A DNA stretch of 64,000 nt from Atopobium sp. oral taxon 416 (GTDB lineage Bacteria > Actinomycetota > Coriobacteriia > Coriobacteriales > Atopobiaceae), in assembly GCF_018128285.1 (NCBI RefSeq), contig NZ_CP072380.1, positions 1,984,001 to 2,048,000 of the forward strand, written 5' to 3'. The translations under genes and the position numbers were made by a program. Position 1 is the first letter of the stretch; the number at the start of each line of letters is the position of its first letter. Shown piece after piece: positions 56,241 to 64,000 of the stretch. The notes under the pieces were generated by a model. That model saw nothing but the letters and a program-made list of their open reading frames with translations, searched no databases and was not told where the DNA came from.

Positions 56241-56525
56241 TTAGGCGAACCCATTGATACTATAGAAGATAAAGTTCGCTGTGAAGATGGCTGCAGCAAA
56301 GATCGGCCCCGCAAGAGAGAAGAAGCGCCAGACTGGATCAGATCTGCGCTTCTTCTGCACGAAGTAGAGCACAACGCCGGCAAGAGGATAGATGTAGCCA
56401 AGCACGAATGAAGCAATGCAAAGAATCTGCTGCTTGAGACCGAGGCCAAGGAACCGTCTCGCAATCTTTCCTATGCGGGCCCTGAACGATTCGTGCGCTG
56501 TAAGCTCCTGATTGGTGCCTTTCAT
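56241..56525 (-). CDS. Small membrane protein
   Basis: A 94-residue frame with a charged N-terminus (about residues 1-30) and two membrane segments (ILCIASFVLGYIYPLAGVVL and IFAAAIFTANFIFYSI) joined by a basic loop Q-K-K-R-R-S-D. It lies 63 bases downstream of the phospho-glucosidase gene on the same strand and may be the last gene of that operon. I do not recognise the family. Confidence 0.6.
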   Translation of the reverse strand: MKGTNQELTAHESFRARIGKIARRFLGLGLKQQILCIASFVLGYIYPLAGVVLYFVQKKRRSDPVWRFFSLAGPIFAAAIFTANFIFYSINGFA

Positions 56526-56588
56526 TATCTATCCTCTCTCGTATCGAAGCTTCCGGGGGGCACCTGAGAGATGGCCTCCCGTATGTTC

Positions 56589-57941
56589 CTACTTGAGTTC
56601 AGGCCAGTAGCCCTTGTTTGCGACGATGTAGTCGTCAAGCAGCGCCTTTGCCGTATCCTTATCATTCACGAGGCGGTTAAGTGTCAGCGCCTGCCAGGCC
56701 TTGCGGTAGCTGCCTTCGAGATTTGCATCGACCGTAAGCTTCTCGTAGGCAAACTGGTTCTCGAGGATACCCTTCTGGAAGGTCGGAATCTCTCCGACAT
56801 TGATGGCCTCGGGACCATGGACGCCCATATGGCAGGGAACCTCGACCATAGCGCCCTCAGAGAAGTTCGAGATGATGCCGTGGTTCTCTGTCATGCACAG
56901 GAAGACGTCGCCCGTGTTGTGCGAGAGCGCATAGGCAAGATCCACGATGTAAGTCGCGTGCTCATCCTTATTGTCGGAGGGATCGAGCTCATACTTCGTG
57001 CCCTTGAGCTTGCCGGCTGCGATGACCTCATCGATCATCTCGAATGTACGCTTCTCGGAGCCATCCATAACCTCGTTTGCACGGGTATAGTTCGGGTTCT
57101 CAGTCGAGAGCATATGCTGCGGATAGAGGTAGTACTGGAGGTACGTATTCGGCAGATACTCATCCGGCATCTCGCGGATCATCTTATTCATGAAACGGTA
57201 TGTCTCAGCCCAAGAATGGTCGAGGCCGTGATCGTCTGGATCCTCTGGCATGTTCGAATAAATCTTCCTGATCTCTGGCAGATAGTCGTGACCGGTCTCC
57301 TTGTCGTAGACATGGGTGAACCAGCCGAAGTGGTTGAGGCCAAAGTAGCGAGCTTCAAGCTCGCTCGGCTTCTTGTGAAGCGTCTCCGCATACATGCTCA
57401 TGATACCGACAGGCATATCGCAGATGTTGATGACCTTGTAGTCGCCTGGGAAGATGCGCTTCGTTGCCTCGGCGACAATTGCAGCAGGATTCGAGTAGTT
57501 CAAGATCCAGGCATCAGGCGAATACTGGCGAATCTGATGGATGAGCTTCACGACAGCCGGGATCGACCTCATGCCGTAGGCGAAGCCGCCGGCGCCACAG
57601 GTTTCCTGACCGATGCAGCCATGCTTGAGGGCAATGTGCTCATCGGACTCGCGCATCTTCATGCGTCCAGCACGAATCTGCATCATCGCAAAGTCGATGC
57701 CTTTGAAAGCCTCTGCGGGATCGGTCGTGTCAACAATCTCGGTTTTGGGGGCATATTCGCGCATCAGGATGCGGGCATACCCTGCAACCCTATGCTGGCG
57801 CTCATACTCGCAGTCATAGAGAATGACCTTGTCGAGCGGGAACCTCCCCATCTCATGCACCATCATGCGCAGGATGCCCGGCGTGTAACGCGAGCCGCCA
57901 CCAACAATGCAGATTGTGAAATGCTTTCCTTCATTGAGCAT
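56589..57941 (-). CDS. 6-phospho-alpha-glucosidase (GH4)
   Basis: The enzyme splits maltose 6-phosphate and related phospho-disaccharides in the cytoplasm using NAD and Mn. The 450-residue protein has the GH4 NAD motif FTICIVGGGSRYTPGILRMM at the start. ILNYSNPAAIVAEATKR lies near residue 150 and the metal/substrate motif INICDMPVGI near 175; C-D-M-P marks the alpha-glucoside branch of GH4. YFGLNHFGWFTHVYDKETGH follows with the catalytic His. It is the second gene of an operon with the PTS permease, 36 bases after it, as in glvA/malH loci. Confidence 0.93.
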   Translation of the reverse strand: MLNEGKHFTICIVGGGSRYTPGILRMMVHEMGRFPLDKVILYDCEYERQHRVAGYARILMREYAPKTEIVDTTDPAEAFKGIDFAMMQIRAGRMKMRESDEHIALKHGCIGQETCGAGGFAYGMRSIPAVVKLIHQIRQYSPDAWILNYSNPAAIVAEATKRIFPGDYKVINICDMPVGIMSMYAETLHKKPSELEARYFGLNHFGWFTHVYDKETGHDYLPEIRKIYSNMPEDPDDHGLDHSWAETYRFMNKMIREMPDEYLPNTYLQYYLYPQHMLSTENPNYTRANEVMDGSEKRTFEMIDEVIAAGKLKGTKYELDPSDNKDEHATYIVDLAYALSHNTGDVFLCMTENHGIISNFSEGAMVEVPCHMGVHGPEAINVGEIPTFQKGILENQFAYEKLTVDANLEGSYRKAWQALTLNRLVNDKDTAKALLDDYIVANKGYWPELK

Positions 57942-57977
57942 GGGATACTTCCTTTCCTTCCAGACGCACAGGCCATC

Positions 57978-59549
57978 CTATTCAGTGATGGCACCGAGCT
58001 TCTGGTTGATTGCTTCGCAGACATCGTCCACCTTGAGGCCGATGATGATCTGGACATTGTCTTTCTTCATGACAATGCCGGAGTTCTTGAAGCGGTTGAT
58101 CTTGTCCTTATCAACCTTCGAGATGTCATAGACATCGACCCTCAGTCTTGTCATGCAGTTGATGACCGCCTTGATGTTGCTCTTGCCGCCGAGGCCATCG
58201 ATAATGTCCTGGACATCACCCATGCTAGCAACGCCCTTGACATTCTTGACCGCACCGGTTCCAGTAGCTACATAGTTCTCTTCGCGACCAGGAACATGGA
58301 GATCAAGCTTCTGAATCAGGAACACGAATGAGAAGTACCAGACGGCGATGAAGATGACGCCGATGATGAAGAACACATACCACTTGGTCATCTCAGCTGG
58401 TAGGGCAATTAAGCCAGGGATGATATCAAGGATGCCACCCGCTGCCATGAGACGGAATCCAAGAGCGAACTCGAGCATCTGGCCCAAGCCATCAAGCAGG
58501 GAGTGAACGAGCCAAAGGAGCGGAGAAGCGAAGAGATAGAGGAACTCGAGCGGCTCTGTGATGCCAGCGAGAAGGGCAACGCCCATTGCCGGAAGCATCA
58601 TGGCCTTCACATCGTCTTTACGCTCAGGACGTGCACAATGGATGAAGGCGAGGACAGAGCCGATGGAACCCCAGATCTTCGAAAAGCCGAAGAGTCCGTA
58701 CTTGACAGACGGATCGATTGACGTAATAGTAGACGCATTCCCGAGTTCTGCCGTATAGATTGGAACGGCACCTTCATAGGTCTGACCAGCAATAGTAGCC
58801 GTACCACCAATTGCCGAATACATGAACGGCATGTATACAAGGTGATGAAGACCAGTTGGGATCAGGAAGCGGTTCAGGAAGCCATAAACGAAGACGCCGA
58901 AGAGTCCGGAATCCTCAATGAGAGTCGAAAGAGCACTGATGCCTTTATTGACAAACGGCCACACATAGGAGACGACAATGCCAAAAGCGATTGCCATCAT
59001 CATGCAGCAGAAAGCAGAGAAGCGCGAGCCACCATAGATGCGCAGTGCCTCCGGGAACTGCGTGTCGCAGGTACGGTTGAAGATCCAACCCGTAAGGCAG
59101 CCGATGATGATGCCAGCGAAGACACCCGTATCATTGACCTGGAGACCAAGCGCCATGCCTTGTCCGGTACCAGCCAGCGTATCCGCCTGAATCAGACGTC
59201 CCGTCATCTTGAGGAATGTATTGTTCGCATAGAGATAGACGAGGAACGTAAGAATCGAGACGACAGCAGCATCGGTCTTTTTCTTGTGGGCAAATGCAAC
59301 CGACAGTCCTATCATGATGATGACCGGCAAATTAGAGATGCCAGCTGGAAGAAAGACATTGAAGAAGAATGTGCCGATTGTCTGAATCACTGCTGGCATG
59401 AACGAAAGCCTGAGAATCACGCAGACAGCAAGGACAATGCCAACAACCGAAAGGAACACGATCGGCTGTATGATGGCACCAGAGAAGAGCTTCATGACGC
59501 CTAAAGCGCTTCGCTTCTGCTTGACAGCAGCATCCTGTGATGTAGCCAT
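57978..59549 (-). CDS. PTS EIICB permease, maltose/alpha-glucoside type
   Basis: The 523-residue membrane protein imports and phosphorylates an alpha-glucoside, probably maltose. Residues 1-415 form EIIC (GVMKLFSGAIIQPIVFLSVV, then FLIPTGLHHLVYMPFMYSA and LAGITEPLEFLYLFASPLLW). Residues 430-523 form EIIB with its phosphorylated Cys in AVINCMTRLRVDVYD near residue 466. A separate EIIA is required and not present at this locus. The ATG at 59549 has AAAGGAG upstream. The intergenic region towards the rpiR-type genes is shared. Confidence 0.92.
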   Translation of the reverse strand: MATSQDAAVKQKRSALGVMKLFSGAIIQPIVFLSVVGIVLAVCVILRLSFMPAVIQTIGTFFFNVFLPAGISNLPVIIMIGLSVAFAHKKKTDAAVVSILTFLVYLYANNTFLKMTGRLIQADTLAGTGQGMALGLQVNDTGVFAGIIIGCLTGWIFNRTCDTQFPEALRIYGGSRFSAFCCMMMAIAFGIVVSYVWPFVNKGISALSTLIEDSGLFGVFVYGFLNRFLIPTGLHHLVYMPFMYSAIGGTATIAGQTYEGAVPIYTAELGNASTITSIDPSVKYGLFGFSKIWGSIGSVLAFIHCARPERKDDVKAMMLPAMGVALLAGITEPLEFLYLFASPLLWLVHSLLDGLGQMLEFALGFRLMAAGGILDIIPGLIALPAEMTKWYVFFIIGVIFIAVWYFSFVFLIQKLDLHVPGREENYVATGTGAVKNVKGVASMGDVQDIIDGLGGKSNIKAVINCMTRLRVDVYDISKVDKDKINRFKNSGIVMKKDNVQIIIGLKVDDVCEAINQKLGAITE

Positions 59550-59692
59550 ACCCTAGTTTCTCCTTTGCAAGCAAATTCCCCCAGCAAAGCTCAGATGGGG
59601 TCCTATCTTTGAGATGAATATACGACCGTCCGTAAGATTCACGTCTATCTATGCTGACAGAAGTGTTCTAATTTAGTTGGTAGTGAACAGAG

Positions 59693-59711
59693 TTTGATTT
59701 TTAGAATCAAA
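59693..59711. promoter_or_regulatory. Inverted repeat upstream of the RpiR genes
   Basis: TTTGATT and AATCAAA are perfect 7-bp arms with a 5-base spacer. The site ends 11 bases before the first RpiR start codon, so a bound protein would block its translation start region or promoter. It may be the operator of one of the two regulators. Confidence 0.5.
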
Positions 59712-59722
59712 GAAGCATCAGC

Positions 59723-60502
59723 ATGGGGTACGAGGTCTTATCAGAGCTTTCGGCAACTGACCAGACAATCATGAGCGCAATCAACTACCACATTTCCCAG
59801 TCAGAGTATGTAAGCATCTCCGAGCTTGCCGATGAATGCGATGTTGCAAAGAGCACGATAGTCAAGCTAGCAAAAAAACTAGGCTATACCGGATATGCCG
59901 ATATGCGCGAGACCCTTTGTGCAGGCAAAGAAGACGAGGTATCAGATAGCTTTCTGCCGCTCAACACGACACAGGACGAGGACACCCTCGATGCTGCGAC
60001 GCGGCTTGCCACGCTTTTCTGGGACAGACGCCATGCCAAGCATGTTCTAGCTTCGAATATATGCTCCGTCGATGCAATACTTTCAGCCTATCTTGCTCGC
60101 AAGCTTGCAATGTTTGGTATCTATGCGATAAGCACATATGACTACGCATCCATAATCGCCAAAAGCACTGACCCGGGAATTGCTCTCTTCTTCGAGCACA
60201 ATATTGACCAGAAAGCAGGAGCCGGCAGCTTCGTACTTTCTGCCTTCAAGCCACTTTTCAAGCTTGCCCAGCAAGAAGGCTATTGCACCGTGCTTATCAC
60301 TGATGTCGTGAAAGAGACCTCTACTTCTCAGCTCACAGACGAAGTATTTCGCATCAAGCCATCGTACGATTCGAGATATGATTTTTTCGCGCCGCGCACA
60401 ATCGTGCTCTTCGAACTCATGCTAAGCGAGCTCTCCCGACTGGCGGCCAGTCACAATGAAGACCCAGCGTCTCTCGGGGAGAATGCATGTTCAAAAATAT
60501 GA
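59723..60502 (+). CDS. RpiR-family regulator, first of a pair
   Basis: This 259-residue transcription factor has an HTH_6 domain at residues 1-80 (SISELADECDVAKSTIVKLA and KKLGYTGYADMRETL). A SIS sugar-phosphate binding domain covers about 95-240 (RHAKHVLASNICSVDAILSA, then LFFEHNIDQKAGAGSFVLSA). In glv/mal loci such proteins sense the phospho-disaccharide and control the permease and hydrolase genes. It is divergent from the EIICB gene and overlaps the start of a second RpiR gene by 16 bases. Confidence 0.88.
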   Translation: MGYEVLSELSATDQTIMSAINYHISQSEYVSISELADECDVAKSTIVKLAKKLGYTGYADMRETLCAGKEDEVSDSFLPLNTTQDEDTLDAATRLATLFWDRRHAKHVLASNICSVDAILSAYLARKLAMFGIYAISTYDYASIIAKSTDPGIALFFEHNIDQKAGAGSFVLSAFKPLFKLAQQEGYCTVLITDVVKETSTSQLTDEVFRIKPSYDSRYDFFAPRTIVLFELMLSELSRLAASHNEDPASLGENACSKI

Positions 60503-61209
60503 CAGAAAAGCAGCAGCATGCCTGGAGGACAGCGGCTGACCTCGCAAGAAAGAATCCACTTGTGACCATTGGAGAAGTGGCAAAAGATGCTGGCTGTTCC
60601 CCTGCAAGCATCACTCTGCTGGCGCGCCGTGTTGGCTTTTCAGGCTGGCCTGAGCTCCGTCGCTATCTTGTACAACAGTCAAAGCCACCTGCAACACCAG
60701 ATTCCCCCGGCGGATCAATAGTTCTCCCTGAAGTTCAGAACCTCTTGCTCGACAATAAAGACAAGTCGATTTTCGTCTACGGGGCAGGTGATGGAGCATT
60801 CGCGGCAGACTATCTCGTCTCCGCCCTCTTGTCTCATGGCTTCTGCTGCCTTTCGTATACACGACAGGCTCTGATAGCGCAAGCTCGCCGCAACCACACA
60901 GGGATGCTTTTCCTTGTCAATGAATCGGGTATTGCCCTCGCAGACGATGCCTGTATCGCACGCAATTTTGGTTACAGTATCTGTGCAATAACCGGTAATC
61001 CCTCCTCACCTGTCGCACGCCTTGCAACCATTACGATAATCCTTCGATCGAACAAATCGAAACCACAGAGCTATGAGCCAGACTTTTTCTGTGCGAGGGC
61101 AATGACATTCACATCCTATCTTGAGGCGAGACTCCCCTACCTCTTCGATAATTCAATTGCTGACCATGTAGCACTCAGCAACATCAGGAAGATGGAAGGT
61201 GCGGGCTGA
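60487..61209 (+). CDS. RpiR-family regulator, second of a pair
   Basis: This 240-residue paralogue has the same layout: HTH at residues 1-75 (TIGEVAKDAGCSPASITLLA, RRVGFSGWPELRRYL) and a SIS domain from about 88 (SIFVYGAGDGAFAADYLVSA, then LLFLVNESGIALADDACIAR, SICAITGNPSSPVARLATIT). Its start codon lies inside the 3' end of the first regulator gene, so translation is coupled. The SIS half looks complete, so both copies may be functional and could form a heteromer. Confidence 0.86.
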   Translation: MFKNMTEKQQHAWRTAADLARKNPLVTIGEVAKDAGCSPASITLLARRVGFSGWPELRRYLVQQSKPPATPDSPGGSIVLPEVQNLLLDNKDKSIFVYGAGDGAFAADYLVSALLSHGFCCLSYTRQALIAQARRNHTGMLFLVNESGIALADDACIARNFGYSICAITGNPSSPVARLATITIILRSNKSKPQSYEPDFFCARAMTFTSYLEARLPYLFDNSIADHVALSNIRKMEGAG

Positions 61210-61244
61210 TAGCCGTATTTGATAGCCTCTGAGTTGCGTGCCGG

Positions 61245-61802
61245 GAGTAGTAACGAAAATCCGTACCGAGCAACTGATCTGGAGGACAGATGTATACCTC
61301 CTGGAGAGGACGAGAGCTAAAGAGCTCTATGTCAGGTATGGCAGGAAGGCGGCCGCCGCAATACGCGAGCTGGGATATCCGAGCCACGTCCAACTTATGG
61401 CATGGCATAAGGAATGGGAGACAGGCAAAGGCAGCTTGGCAGAAGCGCAGCCATGCGGCGCTACAGCCCAGGGCAGAAGTGCTCCGCTGTAAAGCACTAT
61501 CTCTCCCATGGCAGATACAATCCTTCACCTGCCGTGAGATTGGCTACCCAGGATGCTCGCAGGTTCTTGCCAGCTGGATCGACAAGCTCGCGCCTGTGGA
61601 GCGCAGGACGTCAGCGGCAAAGTCATTCAGCGTCGGGAAGAAGCACGGGTTGGCAACATCTATTTGGACGGAATCGTGAAGGACTCTTCCCTGAACTCGA
61701 CTGGGCTCATGTAACTTAGCTTCGAGTGTATCCGCTCGTGGTTGTACCACCACATGTGATCGCTCAGCTTGACCTGTAGGTCGTGAAGGCCCTCGAAGCA
61801 CT
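61245..61802 (+). pseudogene. IS3-family (IS150-like) fragments, rearranged
   Basis: The left edge has AAAATCCGTACC at 61255. The plus strand then reads ELYVRYGRKAAAAIRELGYP and SHVQLMAWHKEWETGKG, an IS3 orfA. From about 61800 back to 61660 the minus strand reads VKLSDHMWWYNHERIHSKLS and YMSPVEFREESFTIPSK, the end of an IS3 orfB in the opposite direction. The two pieces therefore come from different insertions or an inversion. IS5 copy 3 cuts it at 61803. Confidence 0.7.
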
Positions 61803-63155
61803 CTAGGGAAACGATGATTAATGCCCCATAACGTGTCAGAGGGGACCGACCACACGACTTTTCTAGGCCGGAATGCGGGAAAGGCAGGGAAGGATGCCCA
61901 TCCAGCACGTGCAGGAGCCGCTATCCTTACATCCATCCTGCCGCATGCACCGCAATAAGGCTCCAAGACGGATCAAGCGACGCTGAGAGCCGGGAGGTGC
62001 AGCCTGCCGGCAGATATACACATGGCAAGGTTTGCAAGGGCGAGAGAGACTCGAGTGTGCAGGAGGTCTTCTCTATCCTCCTGTAGCGCTTCCTTAAGGG
62101 GATCGAAGCGCCGCTTCACGATAAGGAAGGGATGTTTCTGCCTTTGAGCGGCCGGATGCCTTCCTGGACTCGATGCTTTTTTCGGCTGAAAGCGCACAGG
62201 CAAGACCTTCTATGGTCGAAGGCTTCCTTAGCAACGCTTTAGCGCATAGATGAGAGGTGTGGGTCTTTATGCGTCCTTAAGGGCGCTTCGCTATACCTAT
62301 ATAGCCTAAAGTATGCATAGCAGAACCTGTCATCTTCCCTTACGAGTGCATGTGCCACAGGATATGTCAGATACATTCTAGGCGCTCGTCTCCACACCGT
62401 GCACAAGGCCGCTACCGGCATCCACGCCGATATGCGCCTTGTATCCGATACGCCAGGCTCCCCCTTTCTTGGACTGGTGCGCTTTAAGGGTTACGCGTAC
62501 GGTCTTGGTTCTTCGTGAAGCTTTAGGGCCCAGGTGAAGGTCACATCCACGATAGAGCCACCCCGCGCCGTGATCCCTGCCTTTTTAAGCTTCTAAGTTC
62601 AGGCGCAAAGCACAAGCCTTGCCGAGTCCCTCTCGCTTTAAGGCTATGGCACATCTTCGCAAGTGTCGTCGCATCTGGTACCTGCGCTTGCATGAGGTCT
62701 ACGTGCACAGAAGCGCTGCCAGGAGTAGCAATCCAGGATAGCATCTTTAGGTTCTCTCGTCTTAAGAGAGCAAACATGACCTAAAGCAGGATACAGCCTA
62801 AAGCTTCGTCTTTGCAGCGCGCACATGCCTGACAAGAGCCTGTCCGTGGTAGCTGGTATCTACCAGTGCAATCCAGCTGTCCCACGCAACGATTACATCC
62901 ATTCGCTCCAGGTGTGCCTCTCGCTTAGTCTTTCTCCCTAGACCTTAGGATTTAAGGTCCTAAAAGCTCATCTATCTGCCCATATCTTCCTTTTGGATAT
63001 GCAGGAATGCGTGGATGTAGCTATACCATATCCAGAAGGCAGATAGGCATCTATGTGGGTATAGGCACTGCGTGGTTCGAGACATTTTGAACAGGCGGCC
63101 TACAGCGTGTGGCCCCAGTGACCTCATCGAGGCGAATTAATCATCGTTTCCCTAG
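61803..63155 (-). mobile_element. IS5-family element, copy 3 (decayed)
   Basis: Same terminal repeats as copies 1 and 2, in the opposite orientation, flanked by CTAG (61803-61806, 63152-63155), with a core of 1345 bp. The transposase pieces on the minus strand (DSWIALVDTSYHGQALVRHV near 62850, VPDATTLAKMCHSLKARG near 62670 and near 62430 the remainder) keep the order seen in the other copies, with frameshifts at other places. Confidence 0.9.
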
Positions 63156-63350
63156 GAGGCTGGCTAGAAAAATCAGTCGACAGAGCTATAGGGACACCTC
63201 CCTTCTCGATGAGATGTCCGCCCTTGCAGCCACTTACCGGCTCTTTGTCCGCAAGGATCACTGTGTGGCCCTCGTGATGACAGGCTTGCCTCAGAATATC
63301 TCCACCCTGCTGAATGACAGGAGCGTCTCGTTTCTCAGAAGGGCGCAGCA
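63156..63350 (+). pseudogene. AAA ATPase fragment
   Basis: The plus strand reads LLDEMSALAATYRLFVRKDH then CVALVMTGLPQNISTLLNDR and SVSFLRRAQHV. This is the Walker B and sensor region of an uncharacterised AAA-type ATPase often seen next to mobile DNA in Gram-positive and actinobacterial genomes. Both ends are lost, at the IS5 copy on the left and at a junction with a GntR fragment near 63350. Confidence 0.55.
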
Positions 63351-63489
63351 TGTGTTCGACAGAAAGGTGGGGCCCTGGTACGAGAGCGCTTGCCGCGATG
63401 AACTGACGTATGTGACTCTCTATCTGAGCACGCAGCATCATGGGACTCGCAGGATCGATGCCATTACGCGAAATGAGTTCCAGCACATC
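63350..63489 (-). pseudogene. GntR-family regulator, N-terminal fragment
   Basis: From ATG at 63489 the minus strand gives MDVLELISRNGIDPASPMML, then RAQIESHIRQFIAASALVPG with P-H-L-S-V, which fits the first helix of a YtrA-type GntR regulator (SPMPLYVQI-like start, then I-R-Q-x-I and L-x-P-G). The match stops near 63350, where the ATPase fragment begins on the other strand. The fragment is divergent from the HAD gene downstream. Confidence 0.45.
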
Positions 63490-63614
63490 CATTGCTGGTC
63501 CTTGGTCTCTCATTGGTACTACTGGTATGTATCCATACTACCTTTTATTTGTCCTTGCCGAAGCTGCCTTTTCCCTCCTCTATCGTGAATGCCAGAACAA
63601 GAGAGAGGATAGCC

Positions 63615-64000
63615 ATGAAATCCAAATGCAAGGTGCTCTCCAGCGATATCGACGGAATGGCGCTCAGGAGTGACCATACGATGAGTAAGGCAGTGGCAGA
63701 CACGTTCAGGAACTGTATGAACAGGAGCTGCACAGCCGTGCTCGCCTCTTCAAGAAGTCCCCAGGGCATGATGCCAATCGTCAGAGCGAACAGACTCGAA
63801 AGGGTCTGGATTGCAGTGTATGGAGGAGGGCTCCTGCTTGACGCTGAAGGAAGAACTATCAGAACACGGATTCAGCCGCGAACTTACTTTTACAATCGAG
63901 CACCACATCGAAGAGCATTTCAGCGATGCTGCTGCCAGCATCTATTCCACCGAACATTAGTATGTGAAGAGCCCCAAGGACCCGAGGATTGCCCGCGAGG
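63615..64000 (+). pseudogene. HAD-superfamily (Cof-type) hydrolase, frameshifted, runs off the window
   Basis: From ATG at 63615 (GAGAGGA upstream) the plus strand encodes KVLSSDIDGMALRSDHTMSK, with the DxDxT-like motif altered to D-I-D-G-M, then CTAVLASSRSPQGMMPIV and VWIAVYGGGLLLDAEG as in Cof-type phosphatases. Near 63845 the meaningful frame shifts: the other frame gives LKEELSEHGFSRELTFTIEH followed by HIEEHFSDAAASIYSTEH and a TAG at 63957, then YVKSPKDPRIARE to the window edge. The changed Thr in the nucleophile motif, the frameshift and the stop indicate a pseudogene. Confidence 0.7.

Noticed and set aside
56571-58331. A 586-codon plus-strand frame opposite the GH4 and PTS genes
   Set aside because: It is the antisense shadow of two clear genes on the minus strand; its composition (many Leu, His, Ile and Val with no motif) follows from the complementary codons.
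1-64000. CRISPR array, tRNA or rRNA genes
   Set aside because: I looked for regularly spaced repeats and for the GGTTCRAAT T-arm pattern of tRNAs and found none; the repeats seen are IS or MITE ends.

Overview
The window looks like a chromosomal segment of an anaerobic actinobacterium, most likely class Coriobacteriia (Atopobiaceae, the Olsenella/Lancefieldella relatives). This is inferred from family content and moderately high G+C, not from a marker gene. Signs of anaerobiosis are a class III ribonucleotide reductase (nrdD/nrdG), a NifU-like/GGGtGRT pair and PTS-based sugar metabolism. About 40% of the window is decayed insertion sequence (IS5, IS3, IS30, IS110, IS256, ISL3 and a zinc-ribbon IS1595-like type). 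Almost no transposase is intact, and housekeeping genes sit as islands between the remnants. No tRNA, rRNA or CRISPR array was seen.

Layout. 0-8.6 kb: an IS110 remnant cut by IS5 copy 1, a coriobacterial phospholipase-C-like gene overlapping a GntR/UTRA regulator, a nested IS3-in-IS256 wreck and another IS110 remnant. 8.6-12.6 kb: pheS-pheT behind a T-box leader. 12.6-23.2 kb: IS remnants (IS1595-like, IS30, ISL3, IS3) around a HAD pseudogene, a proline iminopeptidase and a ROK sugar kinase. 23.2-30.6 kb: a compact gene block read leftward: a BMP-fold protein with an overlapping metallophosphoesterase, two small membrane proteins, a cytoplasmic alpha-amylase, a tyrosine phosphatase and glutamate-cysteine ligase. 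30.7-37.4 kb: IS3 remnants, a TetR pseudogene with a near-perfect operator palindrome, a Gfo/Idh/MocA oxidoreductase fused to a UPF0303 domain, an ABC exporter pseudogene and an IS5-derived MITE. 37.4-39.3 kb: PTS EIIA, nitroreductase and a broken aminotransferase cut by IS5 copy 2. 40.7-48.2 kb: NrdR-type boxes, nrdD, a frameshifted nrdG, coaX, an IS110 remnant and an OPT transporter. 48.2-52.5 kb: a frameshifted nudC, two ISL3-type remnants (one split by a second MITE copy) and a truncated DMT permease. 52.5-55.1 kb: a DJ-1 gene divergent from the NifU-like/GGGtGRT operon. 55.1-61.2 kb: IS30, a small membrane protein, and a maltose-type locus (6-phospho-alpha-glucosidase and PTS EIICB divergent from two overlapping RpiR regulators). 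61.2-64 kb: IS3 and IS5 copy 3, fragments of an AAA ATPase and a GntR regulator, and a broken HAD gene.

The most interesting points are the uncharacterised NifU-like/GGGtGRT operon with its own intergenic inverted repeat, the oxidoreductase-UPF0303 fusion, the signal-less BMP/ParB-like protein translationally coupled to a phosphoesterase, and an 88-bp MITE family that can be tied to its IS5 parent within the same window. All family assignments come from reading translated sequence by eye; no database search was run.
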